Of a DNA stretch of 64,000 nucleotides, positions 24,424 through 35,834 are shown in pieces (positions within the stretch are counted from its first letter, which is position 1; the number at the start of each line of letters is the position of its first letter). The translations under genes were made by a program, and so were the position numbers. The stretch spans positions 396,301 to 460,300 of the forward strand of contig MZZL01000401.1 of the NCBI GenBank assembly GCA_002749535.1, read 5' to 3'. The notes under the pieces were generated by a model. It made no database searches and was not told the DNA's origin. It was given only the letters and a program-made list of their open reading frames with translations. The stretch is from Apophysomyces variabilis. Lineage: Eukaryota > Mucoromycota > Mucoromycetes > Mucorales > Mucoraceae.

Positions 24424-26312
24424 CTATCCTATCTGCGCTCCGTTAAAACACAGTGCTTTGACAGATGCACATATCAAGTGGATGTATCCACAAGAGAAGT
24501 CGTCAGCATCTAACTTCATGGTTGATAGTATTCGACCATCCCGTTTGAGCAGTTGAAGTTGTTCACGCAGACGAAATTCTCCTATCCGTAATGCTTTTGC
24601 TAGCACATCGGCTAGCCTTGCTTCGTTGTCAGCCAATTTATGGACTCTCCCAGTAACCTCTTCCTCACGACGTAATAAGCGCGACTCAGCCATGTAATAC
24701 CATACTGGTTTAGCTTCGACCCATTGTTCATTACAATCGTACTGTGTCGGATCTTCCACCCATGTGCATGCAAGGAATTTGATGATAGTCCCCGTATCTG
24801 ATAAAGATAGCAACGTATGATTCATATTGAGCTGTCTTAATGAGGTATAGGGCATTTCGATGCGTATTTCTCGCCCTTCTGCTTCAATGGCACATAGAGA
24901 AAAGGACAGCGAATTCAACTGGCGACAACGGCGAGATAAGCGAGGCAAGACGCCTTTAGCAATATTTGTTTCCTTCATCTGGAGACGACGAAGGGGATGC
25001 TCCTTGATTTGGGCCGGCAAGCTCCTTCGCGAAACCACAATTCGTGTTTCCAGCATAATGAGCTCAGTCAAATGTGCACAACAATCTAAAAGATGATCTA
25101 TATCGTAATCAAATTTTGTATATTCTAGCGGCTCTGGATCAACGCTGGATCGTATGGTCAATCGTGAGAGATTCGGCAGCCATGCTAAATCGGATACAAG
25201 CTCGTCGGCTGTCATTATGTTATAGTAATGGTAATGCCAGACGCTAAATTCTGTTATATTGTGTCGTAGACGACTGAATAAGAGAGGTTGATAGAACGGG
25301 AACTGACGCAAGGGTGGTGATTCTGGATAAATCGAATCCCCAGAGATTATCTTCGTCAGCTTCGTACCGGCGTCGGCTAGAGCGTTAAAGAACTGTACAT
25401 CGGGAGCACATCTCGCAAACCAGTGCAAGGATACCAGCTCAGGACATCGTTTGGCGAATAGCTCGAAAAGATCCAAACGGCGTTGGATAAAAGGGGACTT
25501 CTTGAATTTCCACGAGGTTATCGTCAGAACGCGAAGGTGTGGGTACTTGTAAGCACAATACAGGATCACATCTCTGTAATCGTAACAATGCAGCTCAACC
25601 ATCAGATCCAGACAGGTCAGGGATGAGGCTGGTTCAACGTTCTTGAAGTAGTCTTCTTCAATGGCAACGCATGTCTCGGTGGATTCAGCACCATGGAACA
25701 CCATGTCCAATGTTTTCAGCCTTGGACAGAACTTATGAACACTGTCCGAAAATGCGAATATATGAAGATCTTCTGGAAGCTGGAAATCAATTTTCAGGTA
25801 CTCAAGTCGAGGAGCATGGGACAGGATGTCGAGTGGATTGCAATCCTTTCGGTAGGAATCGAAGGTTAGGGAAGTCAAGTTGCTGCAGGCGTCGCACCAT
25901 GAGGCGAGCGCCGTTGTCGTGAACCCTAAAATGACCCAGTGAGACCTTTGACATCCAACCGCTTATGTTATGTAGTCACTCTACCATCCGTATTAAGATG
26001 CAGTGTCTCGAGATTTGGACATAAGCTCTTCAACTCCTCATATATCTTGACCTTTAGCGTCGTAGACATCTGCAGATGCAATTCTTTGACGCTATGGCCT
26101 AAGGGAGAGGATGTTTCAGCCGTGTCTCTGAGTCTACGAAGAAAGCATTGAAGAAACTTTTTTTGATAGATGATGACTTCTTGATAATATCGATGTTCAA
26201 GTTTGCTATGCCATTCTTTGCAAATACAGAGAAGAATCAATTGATCCTCTTTCGACAAGTAATCAAAAGCAAGATCGATGACTTTCAGTAGGTCAGGCGA
26301 AGAAAGCGGCAT
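24424..26312 (-). CDS. F-box / leucine-rich-repeat protein
   Basis: Two exons joined over a short intron (about 25928-25986). The N-terminus MPLSSPDLLKVIDLAFDYLS ... LILLCICKEW is an F-box-like helix set. It is followed by irregular LRRs (KELHLQM, LCPNLETLHL, NLTSLTFDSY, RLEYLKIDFQL, HLRVLTITSW, NLSRLTIRSS, HLTELIMLET). Such proteins are substrate receptors of SCF ubiquitin ligases and are abundant in Mucoromycota. An upstream in-frame ATG at 26441 would add 43 residues without an F-box feature; I chose 26312 because a pyrimidine-rich leader directly precedes it. The promoter side carries the 11-bp minisatellite. Substrate unknown. Confidence 0.8.
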
Positions 26313-26542
26313 CCGCAGCAGACCCAAAAAGAGAAAGAAAACTGGTCTTTTATTTTCGTAACATTCGATATAAACATATAGGGTATCCCATGGAATAAGG
26401 TTCGCTCCGAACAGTGCCACTCTGAGAACTAACTCCGCCATGCAATGCGTTTAGCGCATGTCCCGCGTAACATTTTGCAAAAAGTAAACTTTGCCTAGCA
26501 ATCAATAAACGCTTGATGCAGATGAACTTTTATAATTTGCCT

Positions 26543-26860
26543 ATGCTTAAGTGATGCTTAACTGATGCTTAAGTGATGCTCAACTGATGCTCAACTGATG
26601 CTTAAGTGATGCTTAAGTGATGCTCAACTGATGCTTAAGTGATGCTTAAGCGATGCTCAACTGATGCTTAAGTGATGCTTAAGTGATGCTTAAGTGATGC
26701 TCAACTGATGCTTAACTGATGCTTAAGTGATGCTCAACTGATGCTTAAGTGATGCTTAAGCGATGCTCAACTGATGCTTAACTGATGCTTAACTGATGCT
26801 TAACTGATGCTTAACTGATGCTTAACTGATGCTTAACTGATGCTTAACTGATGCTTAAGT
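26543..26860. repeat. Minisatellite, 11-bp unit, about 30 copies
   Basis: About 30 head-to-tail copies of GATGCTTAAGT with two coupled variants, GATGCTTAACT and GATGCTCAACT (plus rare GATGCTTAAGC). Variant order is not random: a four-unit block (TCAACT, TTAAGT, TTAAGC, TCAACT) occurs twice and the array ends with eight identical TTAACT units. It lies about 100-230 bp upstream of the F-box gene start. Confidence 0.95.
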
Positions 26861-27048
26861 GTGTGGTATTTAAGATGTGTGTGGGGTGTGTTAAGAGATA
26901 TACAACAGACGTAGAAGTACTGTGAGACCCTGATTTATTCTTGTGAAAAGAACAACCTTTCTTGTTTTGATTATTACTCTCTTTTTACTAGCGTTGAGTT
27001 TGAATATAAGCCACAGTACATATTAGATTCTATGTCAAATACGACAAA

Positions 27049-27104
27049 GTGATGCTTAAGTGATGCTTAACTGATGCTCAACTGATGCTTAGCTGATGCT
27101 TAAT
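27049..27104. repeat. Second short block of the same 11-bp repeat
   Basis: Five copies of the same unit (GATGCTTAAGT, GATGCTTAACT, GATGCTCAACT, GATGCTTAGCT and a partial), about 190 bp beyond the main array and separated from it by unrelated sequence. Confidence 0.9.
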
Positions 27105-28491
27105 GTGTTTCTTTGCGAGTGGAGATGGAAAGGATTGTTTTTGCAAATGCTTGTATGGTTGCCTTCTTGAGACTACATTGTGGTTGGTTTGATAGCAACA
27201 ATTGATCTGGAATACGATGTAAAGTGCAAGCGTAAAGCAATCATTGTCAATCATACTCTAGTCATTGATGATCGTCTACCAGTAAGCTTTTGCAAACATG
27301 AGTTATATTCATCCCAACCCACCAACAATTAAATATAAGCATTTTGGTAAAGGTGGTATTCATCCACAGGCGATCATAAAAATTGTTTTATTCAGACAAC
27401 ACGCGGAACAAGAAAAAAACGCTTACATGAAATTATGCTATAGACGATCGTTGCACGGATCCCTTGCGACAATTAAATTTGTTGATGATACGTTGTTTTT
27501 GCAGAAGATCATGCCGAATAAAAATTTCGATCCCATTAGTATGCAAGACAACCAACTTCTTGATTTGTTTGTGCTTTCTAATTTATACACAACTGCTAGT
27601 TTGCACCTTTTCTTTCTTTCTTTCTTTTTTTTTTTTTTTTTTTTACCTTATGAATGATCTGACATCGTTTGGGTTAGTTGAGAGGCCGGCGCAGTCCGGT
27701 ACGACCAATCGAATAGGTTTAAAATTGGTTTTCAAACGCTAAATCAAGTCTGCCCCATATGAAAAAGGAAAAGGTTGGAAATATTCATTTCACTTTGTCT
27801 TGTCCTTTATACCTTGCATATTGCCATTAACATTTTTGATGTTGTGAATGTAGTCATATGCGGATTTTTGGATATCTCGTTGCTTCAATAGTTCGTCACT
27901 ATTGCATTCCGTGGATACGTATACTTTGGAGCATCGGCCAGACGTCAACAAGGATTCTACCATTTTTTTGCGTCAATCGTGTTTTTGTGTCAGGCAACTC
28001 GATTGTTCTTGTCAAGCATAGGAAACTGGTGTGTATCCTCAAGCCCTTAAACGATATAGAACGATGTTATCTCGATATCGTCGCAGAAAAAGACGTTTCG
28101 AACTATGATCGCGCTATACGCAAATTATAAAAAATTCAGCTACGTCAAGCGGTTATTGATTGCTAGGCAAAGTTTATTGTTTTGCAACATGCAAAGTGTT
28201 GCTTGTGTTTGGCGCGCAAAAAGTTTCTGGAAAGTGTACTATGTCTCATTCGTTGCAATACAAACAGAACGTAAATATAGCATGTTGAAATAATCCATGA
28301 TATAGCTCTGATGAAGCTTTCAATGTAAAACAGTGAAAGATGTACTCAATTTGTTGGCATAACGTAAGGTGATCATGTGTTGTCAAGACTTGCCCAAGGG
28401 CGTCAGTTGTGATGATGAAATCCATTAGTTATATTATGAGGGTAATGTAAAAAAGAAGCTATCTACTTTGTAATGTCCTGGTGAATATTCC

Positions 28492-30607
28492 TTAAAATTT
28501 CATTTCGCTCTCCTCGAAACCAACGGTAGGGAAACGTGATGCAAAGACAGCAACCTCTTGTTTCAGTTTCTGGATCGATTCAATGTGTTCTCCCTCGCCA
28601 ATATGTGCCTTAAAGTCGGACAACTTCTTGCCGCTTACTTTAGCCTTTTCCTCCGAAGCGATGTTGACGGCGCGATCAATGAAGTCAACGATCTTTTCAA
28701 AGTCTTCTTCTTTCAAGCCACGGCTAGTCATAGCGGGAGTGCCCACGCGAAGACCACCAGGGATCAAGGCACTCTTATCACCAGGGACCGTGTTCTTGTT
28801 GGCGGCGATGTTGACGAGTTCCAGCACGCGTTCTACTCGGGCACCATCGATACCCTTGGGCTTCAGGTTGACCAGCAACAGATGGTTGTCTGATCCTCCA
28901 GACACAAGCTCGTAACCTTTTCGCAAGAATTCCTTGGCAAACGCCTGGTTGTTATCCAGTACCTTTTGTTGATATTCCTTGAATAGAGGTGATTTGACCT
29001 TGAATGATCGAAAGGAACAAAGTGAATGAGTTCCCATTTCCCGAGCATCGGAAGGGGCGAGTGCTCCTTACCTGCTTCAAAGCAACGGCCAAGGCAGAGA
29101 TGGTATGATTGTGAGGACCGCCTTGATGACCGGGGAAGACGGATTGGTTAATGGGGCCTTCCAGATCATACAAAGTTTCTATGGGTGAATTAAGTTAAGA
29201 CTCACTCTTTTGTCCGGACGACGCTTCTTTTACTCTGATTTACCATTGCCTTTTTTGTCCACACTTCGGATTCCCTTTCTGTAGAAGATCATGGCACCAC
29301 GGGGTCCTCTTAATGTTTTATGTGTTGTGGTTGTGACAATGTCCGAATGTTCGAAGGGACCTGGCATCACACCAGCAGCGACCAGGCCGGAGATGTGAGC
29401 CATATCAGACATAAGATAGGCGCCGCATTTGTCGGCGATCTAAAAAGTAACGTTCCCCAGATTTTTTTAGGATCTTTGCGTGACTAATCGCGTGCATTCT
29501 CGATTCAAACTGTACCTCTCGCATGCGAGCATAATCAATATGGCGAGCATACGCACTTGCACCAGCAACGATGATCTTTGGTCGGTACAAGATGGCATTC
29601 TTTTCCAATGCATCATAATCGATGTAACCGGTCTTCTCGTCCAGGCGATAAGGGAAGGTTTCAAAGTAAGATGACACGGCAGATATCTTTTTGGTAGGCG
29701 TCTGATAACCGTGCGACAAACTATAAGGGAAATTTTGTGAGATACGATAACTTGTGAACCAGCTCTCGTTCTCCGACTTACTGTCCACCATGAGGCAGAT
29801 CAAGACCCATCAGACGATCATGAGGTTTCATAAGGGCACCATAAACGTACAAATTGGCAGGAGCACCTAAGGTTTTGCGATGAATACCAAAACAAACACA
29901 AAGTCAATAACCTGTCTGTTCTTACCTGACAAAGACTGGACATTGACACCCCATTCCTTATCGTTAAGATTAAATGCTTCCAAAGCACGCTTTTGGCAAA
30001 GTCTTTCGGACATATCAATGAACTCATTGCCACCATAATATCTTAATTCAACGAAAAGGCAGATGTCAGCAATAACTACATAATGACATTACATGTTCTA
30101 GATCTTTTTACCTAGCCCCAGGATAACCTTCCGAATACTTGTTTTGCATGATACTGCCGAGCGCATCCATAACAGCTCGTGCGGTAAAGTTCTATAAGGG
30201 TAGCCAACCAAAGTAAGAAGAGAACGTCATAGAGTGAACCAGGTTTTACCTCAGAAGGGATCAAAACCACACTTTCGCGCTGCCTCTTCTTTTCTTTTTC
30301 AATGATATCGAACATTTCCGGATCATACTTTTCCAGTCTTTCGTTGAGAAACTGTTAAAGTACGTGATGATCAATAAGAAGCGCTCTTCTCTCTGTAACA
30401 AGGATCATGCTTCGGATTCTTACCTCACGCTGACCAGCAGGAAAAACATAGTAGCGCTAAAAGCACGGATGAGAGTAAGTTCGCAATCCTTTTATTCTAC
30501 CCATAAATTGGGATTATGCAAAAAGATGTTTTACTTACAGCTTGTTGCACAAGTGGTCTTGCTACACGCAAAGTAGGCTTCGATGCAATCAAGAAAGATC
30601 TGAGCAT
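28492..30607 (-). CDS. SHM1: Serine hydroxymethyltransferase, mitochondrial
   Basis: About ten exons. The first encodes [20 protein letters not shown], an amphipathic Arg/Ser-rich mitochondrial presequence. The next exons give [11 protein letters not shown] and [20 protein letters not shown]. The core follows: [49 protein letters not shown], then [16 protein letters not shown] with the PLP Schiff-base lysine, and [18 protein letters not shown] is at 28492. The enzyme interconverts serine plus tetrahydrofolate with glycine plus methylene-tetrahydrofolate and feeds mitochondrial one-carbon metabolism. All cofactor residues are present. Confidence 0.95.
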
Positions 30608-30974
30608 GAGCGAAAATGAAAATAAGAGAGAAGAAGAAAGAACAAAGGGAGCAAGGAGGTGAAGGTTACGGGATGAAGGTAAAGATTGGATATAAATATC
30701 GGAATGTCAACTACTTCCAGTCACTCTAAAAGAGGCAATGCTTTTCCACCGAGTCAATCCACCGCGTCAGGAAAAAAAAAAGAAAAAAGAAAAAACTGAT
30801 GGAGATGAACTGAGACTGCTTTTCCAAATAAGGCATTTTACAGAGTCTTCTTTTGTGTTTGACTCTTAACACATTGGGAGAAAAGGTAATTTAACTGCTT
30901 GATCTGACTGCAAGTAGTCTTTCTTTTTCTTTGTTTTGCTTTGTTCTATAATGAAAACGAGAGTGTCCTACTTT
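30608..30974. other. Short intergenic region
   Basis: SHMT promoter (a TATTTATATCC element near 30700 on the minus strand) and the 3' flank of the mitoribosomal gene. No coding signal. Confidence 0.5.
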
Positions 30975-31996
30975 TTATTGTGATTCATTAGCCAGATAAC
31001 CACGATTCGCAGGATCGCTATAGTATTCTATAAACGAACAATCATATATCAGTCCCCATCGATTGTCCGCCTCGTCGAATGACAATATCCACTTACTGAT
31101 ATCTTCCTTTCGCAAAGGTGCGGCCAATTTTGGAAGTTGTGCAAACTTTTCGGGATGGATCAATGATCGCAGACCCAATTCGTTGTAATAGCGTGTGGTA
31201 ATCTTTCCTCCTGCCTTCTCGATGGCTTCAATAGCCGATTTCGAGGCCCTAGACACCTCAATCGTCACTGCTGTATTGAATCCTTCAGCACCCTAATTGC
31301 CATAAACACATCAAAGATTGCTCGTCAATCCAAAATATTCTGTCAATGTGCACAACCAAACGCAAAAAAGCAAAGAAACATACAACGCCCAAAATCTTGA
31401 CACCATCCTCAATCTTATGTATACAACGGCTATCCAAAAGATCCTTCATTGTGATGGGTTTGGATGCGTCAATACGGCCTGTTGCAATCCAGTGTTGTAA
31501 ACGATCGAGGTTAAGTTCTTGATATTTCTTCCCATGGCTAGGTACAACCACAATTACTTTAGTCGTCGGACAAAACAATGCAAATGGCCATTTGACACTT
31601 ACATGTTATTGAAGCCACGCTTGGGCACACTTCTCACAAGGGGTGTCTGACCACCTTCAAACCATGGTTTGGGTGTACCATTGCCTGAACGGGCATTCTG
31701 ACCTTTGTGACCACGAGTAGCCGTTTTTCCTCTTCCTGATCCAGGACCACGGCCAACACGATGGCGCTTTGACAAACAATCGATGAATGCGACTTTTTTC
31801 TCTACAAAATCGGGCCATTCGCTATTGGTCTTACCTGCGTTACGGCACCAGGATTGTCGGATAGACTACCGAGCGTAATGGGTGTTTTGGGCGCTTTCAC
31901 CTGTGTAGCATATTGACGCACAGGTACAGTGAGACGAACGGTGGGGAGGAATGCCGTGCGGAACATGTTACAATGGAAAGCTCGAACCAGGGCCAA
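30975..31996 (-). CDS. MRPL10: Mitochondrial large-subunit ribosomal protein uL15m
   Basis: Five exons. The N-terminus [20 protein letters not shown] ... VRQYATQ is a presequence. Then [68 protein letters not shown] and [20 protein letters not shown]: the bacterial L15 core with the Gly-rich N-terminal signature. The C-terminal tail, [19 protein letters not shown], is typical of fungal MRPL10. The last intron (31028-31096) is 69 nt, a multiple of three without an in-frame stop. Reading through it inserts 23 residues, but the spliced form matches the family better. Confidence 0.93.
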
Positions 31997-33461
31997 AGCC
32001 AGTTGATATTTTTGAGTTGGCCCACCAGAAAAAATTTAGAAGTCACTTAATACGCACAATGTCTCTCTTATGGCACCCACACTGCGGGAGCTGAAACTTT
32101 CTTTGAAGGCACCAGTTGCTCCAACCTCGTTTTTTTTGCGATGAGGCGAATGCAATATCTACTGCTGAATGGCTTAAAATGCGCTCAATATCTGTATATA
32201 TAATTCTGCTAAAGAAAGTTGTAGTTCTTTTTAGCGAAGCGGCCCTTCTTTCAACGTTAATTTCCCATTTCCCCAAGGCGTATTACTTTGATACCCCACA
32301 AGGTTTGTATGCTCTTTATGTTTTTATTATGGAGATTTGCTATTGGAAGTCTATGTGTTTATGAACTCCATTATTTGGCTTTGAACCGTCGCCACAGGAG
32401 TCGATGCGGACAGCTTAAGGATACAAGCTTTGCATGGCTTGTTCAATCATTTTGTAAGTGTTGCCTTGTCTTTATCTTTCTGCGCCATGCGGAAGTAGAG
32501 TTTATATAGAAATGTAATATTAAGTAAGAGAGTAACGTACGTAAAAATCACCAGAAGAATGCTAGTGAATTGGGATCTTGATCCACCAAAGACAGCAACA
32601 TAAGGATGATATGTGATTGCTTCTTGCCGTTTATTCCCTCTTAAGCAGGCGTTTCTTTGTTTATTGGGTAATAGCAAAGACAGGAGTCACTGTGGGTAAC
32701 CGATTTGGGTAAATCGATCAAGCTCACGCTACGAGATATGCAACAGTACCAAGCTGCCTATGTAGGCAGAGAATTGGCTCCCACGGATTTCTTCTTGGTA
32801 CTTCTTGGCATGTAGACAGATAAGGGAGTTAATACAAGTAAACAAAGATCCTATAATGTTCGTAGACATTGGACTGACAGACAAAGAAGGATTTTTTGGT
32901 TGTTATAAACGGTTTGGATAGATAGCCTAACGGAGCCACTACATATGGGCTAGTTTATTTGGCTCAGATAATCTGGATATGAGGCAAGAAGATATATATT
33001 TCTATTTGTTGGTCAGTTGCCTGACCGGGTATCGATGGGTTATATAGACTCTTTTCTTTGTTTGGACTGTGATTAAGTTGAATGCATTTGTTTTGGTCAG
33101 GGACGAACACATGACACAGTAAATAAGGCGATGCTGTAAAGCTTAGTACTTTTTCGTTTTAGGTTGATGCTAAGTTGAAACAGAAACAAAGTAATCTATG
33201 TTAGGCTATAGAAGAGTAACATGTTGCGATGGACAGTGGATGCCTTAGATGAACTCCGACTTTTGTATTGAGAGAACAAGCCAGTCATTAAGGTCACACC
33301 AAAGCCAAGCAAAAAAAAAAAAAAGGAAAAGGGGGGGAGAAACAAAAAAGAAAAAAGAAAGAGACGCCAAGTCAGAAGACACCAGGAGTGGGTTGCTTTT
33401 CAATTTCCCTTTTCTTCCTTCTCTTGTTATCGCCAACAAAATACCCCACATATATAAAACT
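31997..33461. other. Intergenic, no gene recognised
   Basis: About 1.5 kb between divergently transcribed genes. A-runs at about 33311-33323 and a purine-rich leader precede the next gene. Short frames such as 32116-32364 (+) show no family features. Confidence 0.5.
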
Positions 33462-35528
33462 ATGTCAGGGTATAGTAACAATCCAAAGGCTTATTACAAT
33501 CAAGCAGGTAAGAGATAACACAATTCCCTCATGAGCATGTGGGTTGAATACTTGACATGGGCGACTTTAGAGTATACTTCACCTAGTACTCAGTATCAAC
33601 ACCAACCCACCCAACCTGTTATTCATAAACCAGACGATGCTTCAGCCGAAGGAATGCCTCCTCCTCCACCTTATTCAGCTTCGTCTGCACCTATACCAGC
33701 TCCGTCCAAACAAGGACGTTCATCAGCAGATTATCCAAAATATGGCTCCATACCTGCACAGCCTGGTCTGTTGGATCCTGTACGAGACACATCCTCTTTA
33801 GGCGGACAACATGGATTGACGAGAAGTCCATCAGACCAACGAACGGAGGATCTGGCAGGTCCTTCCTCTGCCTCTGCGGTCCCTCCCTGGACAGTAACCA
33901 ATCCACGTAAAGGAATCGGGGAGAAAAGGCTGCATAAAATAAAATTGGGCTCAGACTTCTTTTCTTCTCTGTAGATATTCCACGCGACTGGCAACCTCAT
34001 CGGTCTACATCACGTCCACTTTCTACGGCTTCTGCTCCTCCTTTATCGTCGCTTCCCTCTCAGTCACCATCACAACAACTGCAACAACAACGATCACCCT
34101 CCCATAACAATACCCTCCCGCCACGTCCGATCATCGGTGACAGATCCCGACCACGACGATCCTGGTCTCTACGAGGCTGGGACGATGAGGATGGACCTAC
34201 GAGCCGTCGACATAATCATAACAGAGACCCAGGATGTTGTAAAAAATGGTGCAAATATCTATTTTTGGCCATTCTGATATGGCTTGTCCTTCTTAAATAC
34301 AGCGACATCATCCGGTTTCCATCTTCTGATGGTCATATACCTCAAGCAGACTTGGAATGCGATCATCGACCTGCTAAGCTGTGGGAAGATTTGCCTTCAA
34401 AATTTGTTCTGCAGAAAGATATACGTGTCGTTCTCAAAGGCCGCATTTCAGGTGGTCGAGTGACGATCCATCCTGCCCGTCCGGAAGACGATGGTCAGGG
34501 CTCGATCCAGACACAAATCCGGGTTGCTTCCAAAGATCCCCATATTACAGACAGAATGAGTTATGTATTGGATCGATCCGAAGGAAGTCTCACGCTGAAT
34601 ATGCCGTTATCCAATGATTGCATCCATCTTCTCATGGATATCTATGTCCCTCCAAAAGCCCAATCGCTCTTTGTTCGGATGGAAAATGTTCATATACAAT
34701 CCCGGGGACAGATAACAACCAACAGCGTGTCTCTGTCGACAGCTAATGCGCATATCCGGTTTGTGCAGAGTAACTGGCGCGGTCATGAATTGCTGTTAGA
34801 AGCACAGAATGGTGAGGTACGCATCGAAGGCGATCTTGAAGCAGATCAACGGGTCCAAATCCATACATCCAATGGTGCATTGGTGGTCGGTGATGTTGTA
34901 TCGCATCAAGGTCAAATCAAGTTACAGAATGCAAACGGTCAGATCAATGGTCGTCGCATTCAAGCTGCTGAGTTGGTCGAAATCATGACTTCCAATGGAC
35001 CTATTCATGTAGACAGCGTAGAAACAAACCAACTCACCGTGGAATCCTCCAATGGCTGGATTAAATTGAATGAAATCCAAGGAGACAATCTGATGTTGAA
35101 AACGTCCAACGCCCCAGTGAATGCAGCCGTGATTGCTCCAGCCAATGTCCAAGCAGACGTATCCACCACTAACGCCCCCATTAATCTTCATATGGTAAAC
35201 CCATAAAAGAAAAAAAAACAATGACTCTGTACGATCACCGAATGTATAGTGATCGGGTTTTCTCTCTTTATTTCTAAAGTACTAACAAACTTTTTTTCTT
35301 TGGATGATATAGCCTTCGAATTTTACCGGTGGCTTTTTCATGCAGACATCGCATAACAAGGTTATTCTTCAAGATGCGTTGGCCAAAGCGGGTCATATCA
35401 AATACCAAATTAACAGTGACCAAGTGAAACAGGGTACTCGGTTGGATGGAAGTACACCTGATGATGGAAGAGTGTCAGTAGTCTCAAGCAATGCTGATGT
35501 GATGCTTGTGTTTGATTCCCAAAAATAA
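33462..35528 (+). CDS. Single-pass membrane protein with adhesin-like (DUF4097/DUF7330-type) ectodomain
   Basis: Four exons. The N-terminus MSGYSNNPKAYYNQAEYTSP opens a ~230-residue Pro/Ser/Gln-rich cytoplasmic region with PPPPYS and SRPRRSWSLRGWDDED. Then CCKKWCKYLFLAILIWLVLL, one membrane segment flanked by Cys and Lys. Beyond it is a beta-repeat region with recurring 'xxTSNGxIxV' units (IHTSNGALVVGDVVSHQG, LQNANGQINGRRI, IMTSNGPIHVDSV, VESSNGWIKLNEI, LKTSNAPVNAAVI, VSTTNAPINLHM), as in the putative auto-transporter adhesin head fold. Such type II proteins are common and uncharacterised in Mucoromycota; a cell-surface role is inference. TATATAAAA sits only 2-3 bp before the chosen ATG, so the true start could be downstream. 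Confidence 0.75.
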
Positions 35529-35834
35529 CATAACATATACACATACCCCAAAACCTTTTTAATATCTCCACATGTTTTTAATTTTTGTTCTGCATGAGGA
35601 TGGCATGTATCATGGGGGAAAAAAGGGAAATCAAAGTAAAAGAATATAGGGGAAGAGAGAGAGAGAGAGAGATGGAACAAGAATAGCATACAGTGACCCA
35701 AAAAGTATAAAGAAAAACATTTCAAGAAAAAAAGAGAAAAAGAAGCATTAGTAAGGGAAAAAGAAAAAGACGCGAATACCAAAATAAAAAAAAAAAGAAA
35801 AAGAATATGAACGAGAAGCGATTTTAATAGTTAG
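35529..35834. other. Convergent 3' flank with (GA)n tract
   Basis: 306 bp between convergent genes, purine-rich on the plus strand, with (GA)n at about 35655-35672 and A-runs near 35785. Likely shared 3' UTR and polyadenylation region. Confidence 0.5.

Larger units (their letters stand above)
26442..28491. other. Intergenic region with minisatellite, no gene recognised
   Basis: Contains the two 11-bp repeat blocks listed separately, a T-run at about 27628-27642, and two open frames (27298-27657 and 27858-28130, both +) of 90-120 codons with no family features. They may be chance frames or relics; I do not call genes. Confidence 0.5.

Noticed and set aside
26543..26860. CRISPR array
   Set aside because: The 11-bp units are directly adjacent without spacers and the genome is eukaryotic; it is a minisatellite.
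27298..28130. Two plus-strand ORFs near the minisatellite
   Set aside because: Composition and length are compatible with chance in AT-rich DNA, one ends in a poly-Phe homopolymer translation, and no motif is recognisable.
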